Assembly (NCBI RefSeq): GCF_021731785.1
Contig: NZ_JAKFWS010000008.1
Location: 1-64,000, forward strand
Direction: 5' to 3'
From: Methylocystis sp.
Lineage (GTDB): Bacteria > Pseudomonadota > Alphaproteobacteria > Rhizobiales > Beijerinckiaceae
DNA: 64,000 nucleotides
Position numbers and translations under genes: made by a program
Notes under the pieces: model-generated
The model's database searches: none
The model's input: the letters and a program-made list of their open reading frames with translations, nothing else
What the model was told of the DNA's origin: nothing
Shown here: positions 48,486 through 57,745 of the stretch, in pieces
How the letters are laid out: each line of letters starts with the position of its first letter
Numbering within the stretch: the first letter of the stretch is position 1

Positions 48486-50057
48486 TTAGAGGTTTTTGGC
48501 CGACGCCGGCGCCGGAAGCGCCGGCGCGCCCGAGGAGTGAGGCTCTTCCGACTGCGGGCCGATGCGGACATATTTGACGATCAGCGCGACATCGATGATA
48601 GCGAGCGCGCTGTAGAACAGGACGAAGGCAGCTAGGCTCGCCGCGACATTCGACGCAGGGACATTCGAGACGCCGAGGAAGGTCGGCATCGTCGCGTCGA
48701 TGATCCACGGCTGCCGTCCATATTCGGCGACGATCCAGCCGAGTTCGGCGGCGACCCAGGGCAGCGGCAGGCTATACATCGTCAGGCGCAGGAACCATGG
48801 CTTCCCGCAGCGGCGCTTGCTCGACAGATAGAACGCGACGGCGAACAGCGCGATGAAATAGAACCCCAGCGCCACCATGATGCGGAACGACCAGAAAAGC
48901 ACCGGCACGTCGGGAATCGTCGTAAGCGCAGCTTCATGAATCTGCGCGTTGGTCGCATTCTCGATATCGGGCCTGATGCGCTTGACGAGCAGCGAATGGC
49001 CGACGTCGCGCATAGAGGCTTCGAGTTCCGGCGGAACCGCGGCGTTGGGACGGCCGCCTTCTTTCGCAAGCCACTGATAGCCGGCCATGCCGTTGCGGAT
49101 GCGAGTCTCGGCCCGTTCGACAAGAGCCTTCACGCCTTCTACAGGCTTGTCGAGCGAACGCGTTGCGATCAGCCCCAGAACCCAGGGGATTCGGATCTCG
49201 TCTTTCGTCGTCTCGCTCTTGAGATCGGGAAAGCCGAAGACCGTAAAGGACGCCGGCGGGGGCTCCGTCTCCCACATCGCCTCGATCGCGGCGATCTTCA
49301 TCTTCTGGTTCTCGCCCGCCGTGTAGCCGCTCTCATCGCCGAGCACGACAACCGAGAGCGCGGAAGCCAGCCCGAAACTTGCGGCGACGGTTAGCGAGCG
49401 CCGGGCGATAGCAAGGTGACGACGGTTCAATATGTAATAGGCGCCGATCGACATGACGAACATCGCGCCGGTGACATAGCCGGCGCTGACCGTGTGAACG
49501 AATTTCGACTGGGCAACCGGATTGAACAATACCTCGGCGAAAGAGGTGAGTTCCATGCGCATCGTTTGTGGATTGAACGCGGCGCCGACCGGGTTCTGCA
49601 TCCAGGCGTTGGCGACGAGAATCCACAGCGCCGAAAAATTGGCGCCGAGCGCCACGAGCCAGGTGACGACGAGATGCTGCACCTTGCTTAAGCGCTTCCA
49701 GCCGAAGAAGAACAGCCCGACGAAGGTCGCCTCTAGAAAGAACGCCATCAGACCTTCGATGGCCAGCGGCGCGCCGAAAATGTCGCCGACATAATGCGAG
49801 TAATAGGCCCAATTGGTGCCGAACTGGAACTCCATGGTGACGCCGGTGGCGACGCCCATGGCGAAGTTGATGCCAAACAGCGTGCCCCAGAATTGCGTCG
49901 CCTCGCGCCAGACGACGCGCCCTGTCATCACATAGACGCTTTCCATGATGGCGAGCAGCAACGCGAGGCCGAGCGTCAGCGGCACGAACAGGAAGTGATA
50001 CATCGCCGTCAGCGCAAATTGCAGGCGCGAGAGCGTGACGACGTCGAGTTCGAACAT
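48486..50057 (-). CDS. cydA: Cytochrome bd ubiquinol oxidase subunit I
   Basis: A 523-residue quinol-oxidising and heme-binding subunit. Conserved blocks: LSRLQFALTAMYHFLFVPLT with the heme-ligand His, GLMAFFLEATFVGLFFFGW, FVHTVSAGYVTGAMFVMSIG, and WIVAEYGRQPWIID near the C-terminus. Second in the cydP-A-B-X order; 15 bp before cydB. Confidence 0.96.
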   Translation of the reverse strand: MFELDVVTLSRLQFALTAMYHFLFVPLTLGLALLLAIMESVYVMTGRVVWREATQFWGTLFGINFAMGVATGVTMEFQFGTNWAYYSHYVGDIFGAPLAIEGLMAFFLEATFVGLFFFGWKRLSKVQHLVVTWLVALGANFSALWILVANAWMQNPVGAAFNPQTMRMELTSFAEVLFNPVAQSKFVHTVSAGYVTGAMFVMSIGAYYILNRRHLAIARRSLTVAASFGLASALSVVVLGDESGYTAGENQKMKIAAIEAMWETEPPPASFTVFGFPDLKSETTKDEIRIPWVLGLIATRSLDKPVEGVKALVERAETRIRNGMAGYQWLAKEGGRPNAAVPPELEASMRDVGHSLLVKRIRPDIENATNAQIHEAALTTIPDVPVLFWSFRIMVALGFYFIALFAVAFYLSSKRRCGKPWFLRLTMYSLPLPWVAAELGWIVAEYGRQPWIIDATMPTFLGVSNVPASNVAASLAAFVLFYSALAIIDVALIVKYVRIGPQSEEPHSSGAPALPAPASAKNL

Positions 50058-50077
50058 TTGGAAACTCCTGACGGATG

Positions 50078-50236
50078 TCAGCGCGGCGCCGCGACGGAAA
50101 GCGCTTCCGCCATCTCAGCCGGCGTCACCTTGATGCGATGGGCAGGACCGAAGAACAGGACATAGAGCGCGATGAGCGCCACAAGCTTGAAAGCAAGCGC
50201 AACGACGATCTCGCGCCCCAAGGGTCGTATCCGCAT
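50078..50236 (-). CDS. cydP: CydP, small protein encoded upstream of cydA
   Basis: A 52-residue single-pass protein: MRIRPLGREIVVALAFKLVA followed by LYVLFFGPAHRIKVTPAEMA. This matches the CydP pattern (cytochrome oxidase putative small subunit) found ahead of cydAB. GGGGGAGAG precedes ATG 50236. It lies 20 bp upstream of cydA and is short enough to be missed by automatic calls. Confidence 0.85.
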   Translation of the reverse strand: MRIRPLGREIVVALAFKLVALIALYVLFFGPAHRIKVTPAEMAEALSVAAPR

Positions 50237-50273
50237 GGACTCTCCCCCAGCATTGCATGGCCGCCCGCGCCCT

Positions 50274-51557
50274 TTATGACAAGGCTCGTCGCAACCGTTC
50301 GATGCCGAGCAGCTTCATGATGTAACGCTCGTACACGGGCTCGCTCTGTCCCTTGCGGACCTTGCGAAGGAAGTATTTTTCATAAGCGACCTTGGCGAGA
50401 TGCACCCACCGTCCCTCGCTCGACCAGTTGACGTTACGCGGCGGAATTTGCGGCTTCGCGACGAAGGCGACTCCCCTGTCGCCGAAATCCGCCAAGCAAA
50501 CCGCGTTCCACGTGCCTTCTTCTTTCGCGTCGCGCCCCGCGATCAGCGCGGCGATGTTATGCGCCGTCGCCGTCACCATCGACTCGATCATATAGCCGGT
50601 CTTCGGCGTGCCGGTCGGCACCGGCGTCGCCTCGACAGGCGGGATCGCGACGCACACGCCGACGCCAAAGACATTCGGGTATTTGGGATTGCGCTGATTT
50701 TTGTCGATGATGACGAAACCGCGCGGATTGACAAGCCCCTCGACGCCCGTAAGCGCGTCAACGCCTTTGAACGCCGGCATCATCATCGCGAATTTGAAGG
50801 CCACTTCGTGCTCTTTCTTGACCTGCCCCAGGTCGTCAAGCTCGGCGCATTTGAGAAGCCCAGGTTCGATCGCGGTCGTCTTGGCGTTGACGATCCACTT
50901 GATGTCGCGATCTCGGAACGCCGATTCAAGCATCCCCTTCGTATCGCCGACGCCGCCTAGCCCCAGATGGCCGATATAAGGCTCCGAGGTGATATAGGTC
51001 ATCGGCACCTTGTGGCGTATGCCACGCCGGCGCAGATCGGTCGAAAGGATCATGGCGTATTCATAGGCCGGACCGAAGCAGGAGACGCCGGGCGCCGCGC
51101 CGATGATGATCGGGCCGGGATCCTTGCAGAATTCTTCATAGGCTTTCGATGCGGTCTCGGCATGCTGCAGCGTGCAGATCGAATGCGTATGGCCGCCGTG
51201 AGGCCCGAGCCCTGGCACTTCTTCGAAGGCGAGCTTCGGACCAGTCGCAATGACGAGATAATCATAGGTGACGCTCTCGCCATTCGTCAGCTCAAGCCGA
51301 TTTTCGTCAGGCAGAACGCGCTTCGCGCCAACGGGGATGAACGCGATGTTCTTTCGCTTGAACACCGGCGCGAGTGGAACCTTGAGCTCCTCGGGTTTGC
51401 GCCACTGCACGGCGAGCCAGGGATTGGACGGCGTGAACTGAAAGTTCTCAAGTTCGGAGACGACCGTTACCTGATGCTGCTTTGCAAGTCCCTCACGAAC
51501 TTCGATCGCTGCGGCGACGCCGCCGATCCCCGCGCCCATGATGACGATATGAGCCAT
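50274..51557 (-). CDS. sqr: Sulfide:quinone oxidoreductase
   Basis: A 427-residue peripheral membrane flavoprotein that oxidises sulfide and passes electrons to the quinone pool. HIVIMGAGIGGVAAAIEVRE is the FAD-binding N-terminus; the redox cysteines lie in APGVSCFGPAYEY and FGVGVCVAIPP; the C-terminal amphipathic helices anchor it to the membrane. It sits 37 bp upstream of cydP on the same strand, so sulfide oxidation and the bd oxidase are probably co-transcribed. Confidence 0.9.
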   Translation of the reverse strand: MAHIVIMGAGIGGVAAAIEVREGLAKQHQVTVVSELENFQFTPSNPWLAVQWRKPEELKVPLAPVFKRKNIAFIPVGAKRVLPDENRLELTNGESVTYDYLVIATGPKLAFEEVPGLGPHGGHTHSICTLQHAETASKAYEEFCKDPGPIIIGAAPGVSCFGPAYEYAMILSTDLRRRGIRHKVPMTYITSEPYIGHLGLGGVGDTKGMLESAFRDRDIKWIVNAKTTAIEPGLLKCAELDDLGQVKKEHEVAFKFAMMMPAFKGVDALTGVEGLVNPRGFVIIDKNQRNPKYPNVFGVGVCVAIPPVEATPVPTGTPKTGYMIESMVTATAHNIAALIAGRDAKEEGTWNAVCLADFGDRGVAFVAKPQIPPRNVNWSSEGRWVHLAKVAYEKYFLRKVRKGQSEPVYERYIMKLLGIERLRRALS

Positions 51558-51653
51558 TTACGTTCCTCCCCGCGCGTTGCGCGTACAGTTTTTTTGCGCT
51601 GACGGTGCGCTGCTAACACTGAGATGCGTGATCGTAGCGCGCGTGTCCGCGAC

Positions 51654-52325
51654 TTAGTCACGCTGTGCGTCGCAGAGCGAGCGCAATGCCGCGAGATTGA
51701 CGATTTCAGCGCCGCCGCGCGACAATTTCACCCAGCCTGAGCGCTCAAAGGTCTTCAGCGTGCGGCCGATTACCTCGCGCGCCGTGCCAAGATCGGCGGC
51801 GAGCGCCTGCTGTGTGGCGGCGATCTTGTCGCGCGCGTCGCGCAGCGCGAGCAGACGTTCAGCTAACCGGACGTTGATGCGCGTGCAGACGATCTCCTCG
51901 ATGCGCGACATCAGCTCGGCGAGCCGCTTGCCGTAACCATCGAACACCAGCGCGCGAAAATCTTGGGACACATTCATCAGCGCGCTGAAGCGATCGGCCG
52001 GCACGACATAGGCGACAACGTCGGTCTCGGCGACGCCTTCGGCGGCATAGGCGTCGTCCGAAATCAGCGAGGCCGTGGTCAGGATGCAGGTTTCATTCGC
52101 GCCAACGCGGTAGAGCACGATCTCGCGCCCCGATTCGGTCACCCGCTGCACGCGCACCGAGCCTGAAACGATCAGCGGAAATTGCGCGCATTGATCGCCG
52201 GGCCGAAACAGCACGGCGCCGCGCGGTATGTGCTTGCGCACGGCCGCGTCGCGCAGGAGCGCCTTCGTCGCGGCGTCGAGGCTGCGCAAGGAGGGCGTTT
52301 CGTCGACCCAATCGGACGGCATCAT
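51654..52325 (-). CDS. Crp/Fnr-family transcriptional regulator
   Basis: A 223-residue regulator with an N-terminal cyclic-nucleotide-type beta-roll (RGAVLFRPGDQCAQFPLIVS, then GREIVLYRVGANETCILTTA) and a C-terminal helix-turn-helix (TQQALAADLGTAREVIGRTL). It lacks the N-terminal cysteine cluster of oxygen-sensing FNR. It could respond to redox or NO; position upstream of sqr-cyd suggests control of those genes, which is inference. Confidence 0.85.
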   Translation of the reverse strand: MMPSDWVDETPSLRSLDAATKALLRDAAVRKHIPRGAVLFRPGDQCAQFPLIVSGSVRVQRVTESGREIVLYRVGANETCILTTASLISDDAYAAEGVAETDVVAYVVPADRFSALMNVSQDFRALVFDGYGKRLAELMSRIEEIVCTRINVRLAERLLALRDARDKIAATQQALAADLGTAREVIGRTLKTFERSGWVKLSRGGAEIVNLAALRSLCDAQRD

Positions 52326-52408
52326 CTGCCCTTCGTCGCTAACGATCCAAAGTCTTCACTTGAGCGCGCCGCGCATGGCTAACGCACGCAGCTGTATGTC
52401 GATGACGT

Positions 52409-52609
52409 CTAGAAGGCCGCGCCTGATTTGGCGCCGTAGCGCTTCAGCGCAATCGCCAATGGGCAGAGGCCGGTGAAGGCCGCCTGCAGCAGATTGACGC
52501 CGACGAAAGCGGTGAGCAAGAGCCACCACGGACTAAACAACTGGGCCAAGAGCAGACTGAGGAGGACCATGGTCCCGGCGAAGGCCATAACAATGCGATC
52601 AATGCTCAT
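52409..52609 (-). CDS. DUF2892 (YgaP-like) membrane protein
   Basis: A 66-residue two-helix protein (MSIDRIVMAFAGTMVLLSLL, then LLQAAFTGLCPLAIALKRYG). It starts 9 bp after the stop of the BigR-type regulator on the same strand, the arrangement seen in BigR operons. The conserved Cys in TGLCP is typical of DUF2892 proteins associated with sulfur metabolism. Confidence 0.82.
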   Translation of the reverse strand: MSIDRIVMAFAGTMVLLSLLLAQLFSPWWLLLTAFVGVNLLQAAFTGLCPLAIALKRYGAKSGAAF

Positions 52610-52618
52610 GACGAATGC

Positions 52619-52978
52619 TCATGGCGTGAGTTCCTTCAATTTGGCCCGTGCGCGCGGTTTAGCCGGCTTGCCGCACTGCTCGGCGCAAAACATTTCATAG
52701 AGCAGCCCAATGATCCGCGAGACGTTGCCGTCGGCCAGGGAATAGTAGATCGTTTGCGACTCGCGGCGGGTCTTGACAAGCTTGTCCTCGCGCAACCGCG
52801 CAAGATGCTGCGAGAGCGACGACTGGCTGAGACCGATCGCCTCCTGCAGCTTCGTCACCGACAGCTCGCCGCCGTGCAGCTGGCATAGCACCATCAGCCG
52901 ATGGCGGTTGGCCAGGGCCTTGAGAAAGCTTTCGGCTTCCGCAGCTTTCGGCGCGAGCTCTAGCAGTTTTACATTCAT
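52619..52978 (-). CDS. BigR/SqrR-type persulfide-sensing ArsR regulator
   Basis: A 119-residue ArsR repressor. FLKALANRHRLMVLCQLHGG and SQSSLSQHLARLREDKLVKT form the winged helix. The two cysteines, in VLCQLHGG and MFCAEQC, correspond to the pair that forms a di- or tetrasulfide in SqrR/BigR in response to sulfane sulfur. ATG 52978 has no Shine-Dalgarno and lies 5 bp from a putative operator, suggesting autoregulation. Downstream gene is DUF2892; the HiPIP/RND genes are divergent. Confidence 0.9.
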   Translation of the reverse strand: MNVKLLELAPKAAEAESFLKALANRHRLMVLCQLHGGELSVTKLQEAIGLSQSSLSQHLARLREDKLVKTRRESQTIYYSLADGNVSRIIGLLYEMFCAEQCGKPAKPRARAKLKELTP

Positions 52979-52982
52979 GATA

Positions 52983-53003
52983 TCTAAATTACGATTATTG
53001 AAT
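52983..53003. promoter_or_regulatory. Putative BigR/SqrR operator, site 2 (autoregulatory)
   Basis: Minus strand reads ATTCAATAATCGTAATTTAG then A. It shares the ATTC, the TA after a short gap, and the TAATTTA of the site at 53484. It lies immediately upstream of the regulator's start codon. Confidence 0.6.
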
Positions 53004-53104
53004 ATAAATGTCAAGCAAGCCCGCGCGGGCGTAACAGCAAGCCGCCAACAGCAAAGTCGCCAAGAGCGATATGTCGCATTCATTCCGAAGGCGGCGCTCG
53101 GTAT

Positions 53105-53125
53105 ATTAAGGAAAACTAATTTAAA
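53105..53125. promoter_or_regulatory. Putative BigR/SqrR operator, site 3 (HiPIP)
   Basis: Plus strand reads ATTAAGGAAAACTAATTTAA: the ATTM-N8-TAATTTA pattern, 42-62 bp before the HiPIP start codon. It is a weaker match in the spacer than the sites at 42833 and 53484. Confidence 0.45.
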
Positions 53126-53166
53126 CGAATCGTCCAGGATCGGGCGAATTGGCCAGGGAGGCGAAG

Positions 53167-53415
53167 ATGGTTGAATTTTGCGCGCCGACGCGTCGCTCAT
53201 TGCTTTTGATATTGGGCGCGGCGGCGGGGGCTGGCGCCTGTCTTGGCGCTCCTTCCTCAGCGCATGCGAAATCGAGCAAAGCCGCCGCCGCCTATCGCGG
53301 GGCGCCGAACGGCCGGCAAAGCTGCGCCAACTGCTCCTGGTTCAACCCGCCCTCGGGTTGCAGCGTAGTGAGCGGTCCCGTCAGCGCGCGCGGCTGGTGC
53401 AATCTTTGGGGCTGA
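53167..53415 (+). CDS. High-potential iron-sulfur protein (HiPIP)
   Basis: An 82-residue protein with a twin-arginine-like signal (RRSLLLILGAAAGAGACLGA) and the four cluster-binding cysteines in SCANCSWFNPPSGC and ARGWC. HiPIPs shuttle electrons in the periplasm of sulfur-oxidising and phototrophic proteobacteria. GGGAGGCG precedes ATG 53167. Followed by a terminator, then the RND adaptor gene. In this setting it may accept electrons from sulfur oxidation. Confidence 0.8.
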   Translation: MVEFCAPTRRSLLLILGAAAGAGACLGAPSSAHAKSSKAAAAYRGAPNGRQSCANCSWFNPPSGCSVVSGPVSARGWCNLWG

Positions 53416-53439
53416 CTGTCAGTCAGGTTGCGAACCAGG

Positions 53440-53462
53440 AGGGGCGGTGCGCCCCTCTTTGC
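53440..53462 (+). terminator. Rho-independent terminator after HiPIP
   Basis: GAGGGGC and GCCCCTC form a 7-bp stem with a short GGTGC loop, followed by TTTG. It lies 24 nt after the HiPIP stop codon and would separate it from the RND adaptor transcript. Confidence 0.6.
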
Positions 53463-53483
53463 ATACCGACGTCAGACATTAAA

Positions 53484-53504
53484 TTCGCTATTGCTAATTT
53501 ATGT
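53484..53504. promoter_or_regulatory. Putative BigR/SqrR operator, site 4 (RND adaptor)
   Basis: ATTCGCTATTGCTAATTTAT then G, upstream of the membrane fusion protein gene. ATTC-N8-TAATTTA is the clearest form of the shared motif in this window. It resembles the ATTC-N8-GAAT motif reported for SqrR, recalled from memory. Confidence 0.6.
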
Positions 53505-53525
53505 TTTGCGCATATAACTGAGCCC

Positions 53526-54512
53526 ATGAGACAGATGGGCCGCTCATATCTCGCGCCGACGGCGCTCCTCGCAGCGCTGGCATATGCCTTGGGCGCGAAT
53601 GCCGGAGAGGTCACGGTCCGCGTCGCGCCGGTGGACGACGTCAAGGCCGTCGTCGCTTCGGTCGAGCCTGCGCATCAATTGACCGCGCGGGCGCGCATCG
53701 GCGGCACGGTGAGCGCGCTCAAGATTAAAGAGGGGGATGACGTCGCCGGCGGCGCCGAAATCGCCTCGGTCGTCGATCAGAAACTCTTCCTGCAAATGCA
53801 GGCCCTCGATCAGCGCATTCAATCGCAGCAGGCGCAGCGCGACAAGGCGCAGGCCGATTTCGGCCGTGCGCAGGAGCTGTTTCGGCGCGGAGTCTATACC
53901 AAGGCGCTCTTCGACCAGGCGAAAACCGCACTCGATGTCGGCGAACGAAATCTTGCGGCGCTGCGCTCCGATCGCAGCGTGATCGAACAACAGGCGGCTG
54001 AGGGCTCGGTGCGCGCGCCGGGACCGGGACGCGTTCTCACCATTCCGGCTTCCATCGGCCGCGTGGTGATGCCTGGCGAAACCATCGCGACGATCGCCGA
54101 AGACAAATATATTTTGCGTCTGCAATTGCCCGAGCGCCACGCGCGCTTCATGCGCGCCGGCGACAAGGTCGAGATCGGGGCGCGCGGCCTGCATGAAGAA
54201 GCGGGCGGCGAACGCAAGCAAGGGCGCGTGCGCATCGTCTATCCCGAAATTCAGGGCGGCCGCGTCATCGCCGACGTCGACGTCGAGGGCCTTGGCGATT
54301 ATTTCGTCGGCGAACGGGCGCGCGTTTACGTCACGACCGGCAAGCGCGACACGATCATCATTCCGCGCGCCGCGGTCTATCGTCGCGCCGGCGTGGATTT
54401 TGTCCGCCTCGCCTCCGGCGAGGAGATCGTCGTGCAGCTGGGCGAGCCGCGCGGCGACGGCGTCGAGATACTTTCCGGTCTTCACGACGGCGACGTGGTT
54501 TCGACGCCATGA
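53526..54512 (+). CDS. RND efflux periplasmic adaptor (membrane fusion protein)
   Basis: A 328-residue adaptor: signal peptide (SYLAPTALLAALAYALGANA), lipoyl/barrel-sandwich half GGTVSALKIKEGDDV, an alpha-hairpin (MQALDQRIQSQQAQRDKAQA), and the membrane-proximal beta domains. It links an inner-membrane RND pump to an outer-membrane channel. The start is ATG 53526 or ATG 53535. A shared operator motif lies 22 bp upstream. Its stop overlaps the RND pump start by 4 nt. Confidence 0.88.
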   Translation: MRQMGRSYLAPTALLAALAYALGANAGEVTVRVAPVDDVKAVVASVEPAHQLTARARIGGTVSALKIKEGDDVAGGAEIASVVDQKLFLQMQALDQRIQSQQAQRDKAQADFGRAQELFRRGVYTKALFDQAKTALDVGERNLAALRSDRSVIEQQAAEGSVRAPGPGRVLTIPASIGRVVMPGETIATIAEDKYILRLQLPERHARFMRAGDKVEIGARGLHEEAGGERKQGRVRIVYPEIQGGRVIADVDVEGLGDYFVGERARVYVTTGKRDTIIIPRAAVYRRAGVDFVRLASGEEIVVQLGEPRGDGVEILSGLHDGDVVSTP

Positions 54513-57500
54513 GCGAAGAGTTTCGCCCGGGCATTTCGGGAACGCTGACGCGCGCCTTCATCAATTCGCCGCTGACGCCGCTGCTGCTGATCGCCTCGAT
54601 TCTCGTCGGGCTGATCGCTTTGCGCTCGCTCCCGCGCGAAGAGGAGCCACAGATCTCCGTGCCGATGGTCGACATCATGGTGTCGGCGAACGGCTATAAG
54701 GCGGAAGACGCAATTGAACTCATCACCCGCCCGCTTGAAGACATCATCAAGGGGGTCAACGGCGTCGAACACGTCTATTCGCAGACGCGCGACGACAATG
54801 TGGTGGTCACGGCGCGCTTCTTCGTCGGCACGCCGCAAGACAACGCGGTGCTGCGCATCCACGACAAGATACGCGCCAATATCGGCGAATTGCCGAAGGG
54901 CATTCCCGAGCCGCTGATCGTCGGCCGCGGCATCGACGACGTCGCGATCGTCGTGCTGACGCTATCCGCTAAGCCCGAGCGCGCCGATCGATGGACTGAC
55001 AATGGTCTGTATCAGGTCGCAGAGGAATTGCAGCACGACCTCACCAAGGTCAACGACGTCGGCCTGAGTTATATCGTCGGCGGCAGTCCCAACCAGATCC
55101 GCGTCGAGCCCGATCCTGAGCGCCTGTCGCAATATGGCGTGACGCTCAACCAGCTCATCGACAAGCTGACCAACGCCAACCGTTCTTTCCTGGTCGGCGC
55201 GTTTCGCGAAGATAATCACGCTGTGCCTGTCGTCGCTGGCCAGACCCTTCAAGGCGTGCCCGACGTCGGGCTGCTGCTGCTCACCACTAGGGATGGACGG
55301 CCGGTCTATGTGAAGGACGTCGCCGACGTGCGGGTCGGCGCCGCCGAACCCGACCGGCGCAGTTGGACGATGACCCGTAACGCAGCGGGCGGTCTCGATA
55401 AGCATCCCGCCGTCAGTATCGCCATCGCTAAGCGCAAGGGCGCCAACGCCGTCATCGTCGCCGATGAGATCATGCATCGTCTCGAGGCGGTCAAAGGCCG
55501 CATCGTCCCCGACGACATCGAAATCGCGGTCACGCGCGACTATGGCGAGACCGCCACCGAAAAAGCCAATGAACTGCTCTTCCATCTGGCGCTGGCGACC
55601 GTCTCGATCGTCGCGCTCATCGTGGTGATGGTGGGATGGCGCGAGGGCGTCGTCGTCTTCGTCATCATCCCGACGACCATCCTGCTCACGCTCTTCGCCT
55701 CATGGCTGATGGGCTATACCATCAATCGCGTCAGCCTATTTGCGCTGATCTTCTCCATCGGCATTCTGGTCGACGACGCGATCGTCGTCGTCGAAAACAT
55801 CGTGCGCCACTGGCATATGCGCGGCTCGCGCAGCCTGATCGACACGGCCGTCGAAGCAGTCGCTGAAGTCGGCAATCCGACCATCGTCGCGACGCTCACC
55901 ATCGTCGCGGCGCTACTACCGATGATGTTCGTCTCGGGTCTGATGGGGCCCTATATGAGCCCCATTCCCGCGAACGCTTCGCTCGCCATGGTGTTTTCCT
56001 TTTTCGTCGCCATGACGATTACGCCATGGCTCTTGCTCAAGATCGCCGGTAAGCGTTTCGAGCAGGAGCGCGGCGACGGCGACGACCATGCGCATGAACG
56101 CGGCGCCATGGGCAATTTCTACGTCCGCGTCGCGACGCCCTTGCTGAAAGGTCGAAAGCGGTCACAACGGTTTCTGATCGGCGTCGGTCTCGCGACGCTT
56201 CTCTCCATGGGGCTTTTCGTGACGAAGACGGTGCGCGTGAAGCTCCTGCCGTTCGACAACAAGTCTGAGATCGCGGTGGTCGTCGATTTGCCGCGCGGCG
56301 CTTCGCTTGAAGAAACGGATCGGGTGCTGACGGCGGCGGCCGAGCGCCTGAAGGACATTCCCGAGCTGACCTCGGTTCAGTCCTATGCGGGGACGGCCGC
56401 GCCGTTCAACTTTAACGGTCTGGTGCGGCATTACTATATGCGCAGGGCGCCCGAGATGGGCGATCTCGCGATCAATCTGAAGCCGAAGAGCGAGCGCAGC
56501 CGCGCGAGCCATGCGATCGCGCTCGATATTCGCAAGAGGCTCGAAGGCCTGCCCGCGCCGGAGCATACCGCGATCAAGGTTGTCGAAGTGCCGCCGGGCC
56601 CGCCCGTGCTGTCGACGCTACTCGCCGAAGTCTATGGTCCCGACGCGCAATCGCGGCGCGATCTTGCCGCGAAAGTGCGCAAGGCTTTTGACGCGGTCGA
56701 TTTCGTCGTCGATACGGACGACAGCTTCGGCCAGTGCGCCGAACGACTGCGCTTCGAGATCGATCAGGAAGCGCTCGAATATCACGGCGTCGAGGAGCGC
56801 GCCGTTTATGACACGATCGCCGCGCTGGTCGGCGGCGTGAAGATCGGCTTCTCGCAAAAAGGTGGCGGCGCCAAGCCGATCGATATTTCCGTCGCGTTGC
56901 CGCGCGGGGCCATGACGCCGAGCGAAAGAATCCTCTCGACGCCGCTGCCTGCCGGCGGCACGGCGCGTCAGGGAGCCAATGTCGAGCTCGGCGATGTCGT
57001 CAAGGCGACGCGCGAACTCGGCTCTTACCCGATTTTCCGGCATAACGGCCGCTTCGCCGAAATGGTCAGCGCCGAGGTCGCCGGACGTTTTGAGGCGCCG
57101 ATCTATGGAATGCTCGCGGTCGAAAACGAGATCGATAAGATCGATTGGGGCGCCTCAGGCCCGCCGACGATCAAATATCACGGCCAGCCGGTCGATGATT
57201 CCAAACCCACTCTGCTCTGGGACGGCGAGTGGGAGGTGACCTATGTCACCTTCCGCGACATGGGCGCAGCCTTCATGGTGGCGCTGCTCGGCATCTATCT
57301 TCTCGTCGTGGCGCAGTTCGGCTCGTTCAAACTGCCGCTCGTCATCCTGGCGCCGGTGCCGCTGACGCTGGTCGGCATTGTGATCGGCCATCTCTTGTTC
57401 AACGCCGCCTTCACCGCCACGTCGATGATCGGCTTCATCGCGCTCGCTGGAATCGTCGTCCGCAATTCGATCCTGCTCGTCGATTTCATCCGGCATTTGC

Positions 57501-57745
57501 GCGCGGGCGGCATGAGCTTGCGCGCGGCGCTGATCGAGGCGGGCGCCGTCCGCTTCAAGCCGATCTTTCTCACGGCCGCCGCAGCGATCATTGGCGCAGC
57601 CTTTATCCTGACCGATCCGATCTTCCAGGGCCTCGCCATTTCGCTCGTCTTTGGCCTCGCCTCGTCGACGGCGCTGACCCTGCTTGTCATCCCCGCAATT
57701 TACGTCGTCTTGCGCGACGACGAAGTCGTAAGGAGCGTCTCATGA
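54509..57745 (+). CDS. RND efflux transporter, inner-membrane pump
   Basis: A 1078-residue RND permease with 12 predicted transmembrane helices and two large periplasmic loops. The proton-relay helix is SIGILVDDAIVVVENI with the paired Asp. LDKLTNANRSF-type porter motifs and SLIFGLASSTALTLLVIPAIY-like C-terminal helices are present. It is coupled to the adaptor gene, to the CMD gene (4-nt overlap) and to the rhodanese gene. No outer-membrane channel gene is in the window. The substrate is unknown; the setting suggests a sulfur compound or an electrophile. Confidence 0.93.
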   Translation: MSEEFRPGISGTLTRAFINSPLTPLLLIASILVGLIALRSLPREEEPQISVPMVDIMVSANGYKAEDAIELITRPLEDIIKGVNGVEHVYSQTRDDNVVVTARFFVGTPQDNAVLRIHDKIRANIGELPKGIPEPLIVGRGIDDVAIVVLTLSAKPERADRWTDNGLYQVAEELQHDLTKVNDVGLSYIVGGSPNQIRVEPDPERLSQYGVTLNQLIDKLTNANRSFLVGAFREDNHAVPVVAGQTLQGVPDVGLLLLTTRDGRPVYVKDVADVRVGAAEPDRRSWTMTRNAAGGLDKHPAVSIAIAKRKGANAVIVADEIMHRLEAVKGRIVPDDIEIAVTRDYGETATEKANELLFHLALATVSIVALIVVMVGWREGVVVFVIIPTTILLTLFASWLMGYTINRVSLFALIFSIGILVDDAIVVVENIVRHWHMRGSRSLIDTAVEAVAEVGNPTIVATLTIVAALLPMMFVSGLMGPYMSPIPANASLAMVFSFFVAMTITPWLLLKIAGKRFEQERGDGDDHAHERGAMGNFYVRVATPLLKGRKRSQRFLIGVGLATLLSMGLFVTKTVRVKLLPFDNKSEIAVVVDLPRGASLEETDRVLTAAAERLKDIPELTSVQSYAGTAAPFNFNGLVRHYYMRRAPEMGDLAINLKPKSERSRASHAIALDIRKRLEGLPAPEHTAIKVVEVPPGPPVLSTLLAEVYGPDAQSRRDLAAKVRKAFDAVDFVVDTDDSFGQCAERLRFEIDQEALEYHGVEERAVYDTIAALVGGVKIGFSQKGGGAKPIDISVALPRGAMTPSERILSTPLPAGGTARQGANVELGDVVKATRELGSYPIFRHNGRFAEMVSAEVAGRFEAPIYGMLAVENEIDKIDWGASGPPTIKYHGQPVDDSKPTLLWDGEWEVTYVTFRDMGAAFMVALLGIYLLVVAQFGSFKLPLVILAPVPLTLVGIVIGHLLFNAAFTATSMIGFIALAGIVVRNSILLVDFIRHLRAGGMSLRAALIEAGAVRFKPIFLTAAAAIIGAAFILTDPIFQGLAISLVFGLASSTALTLLVIPAIYVVLRDDEVVRSVS

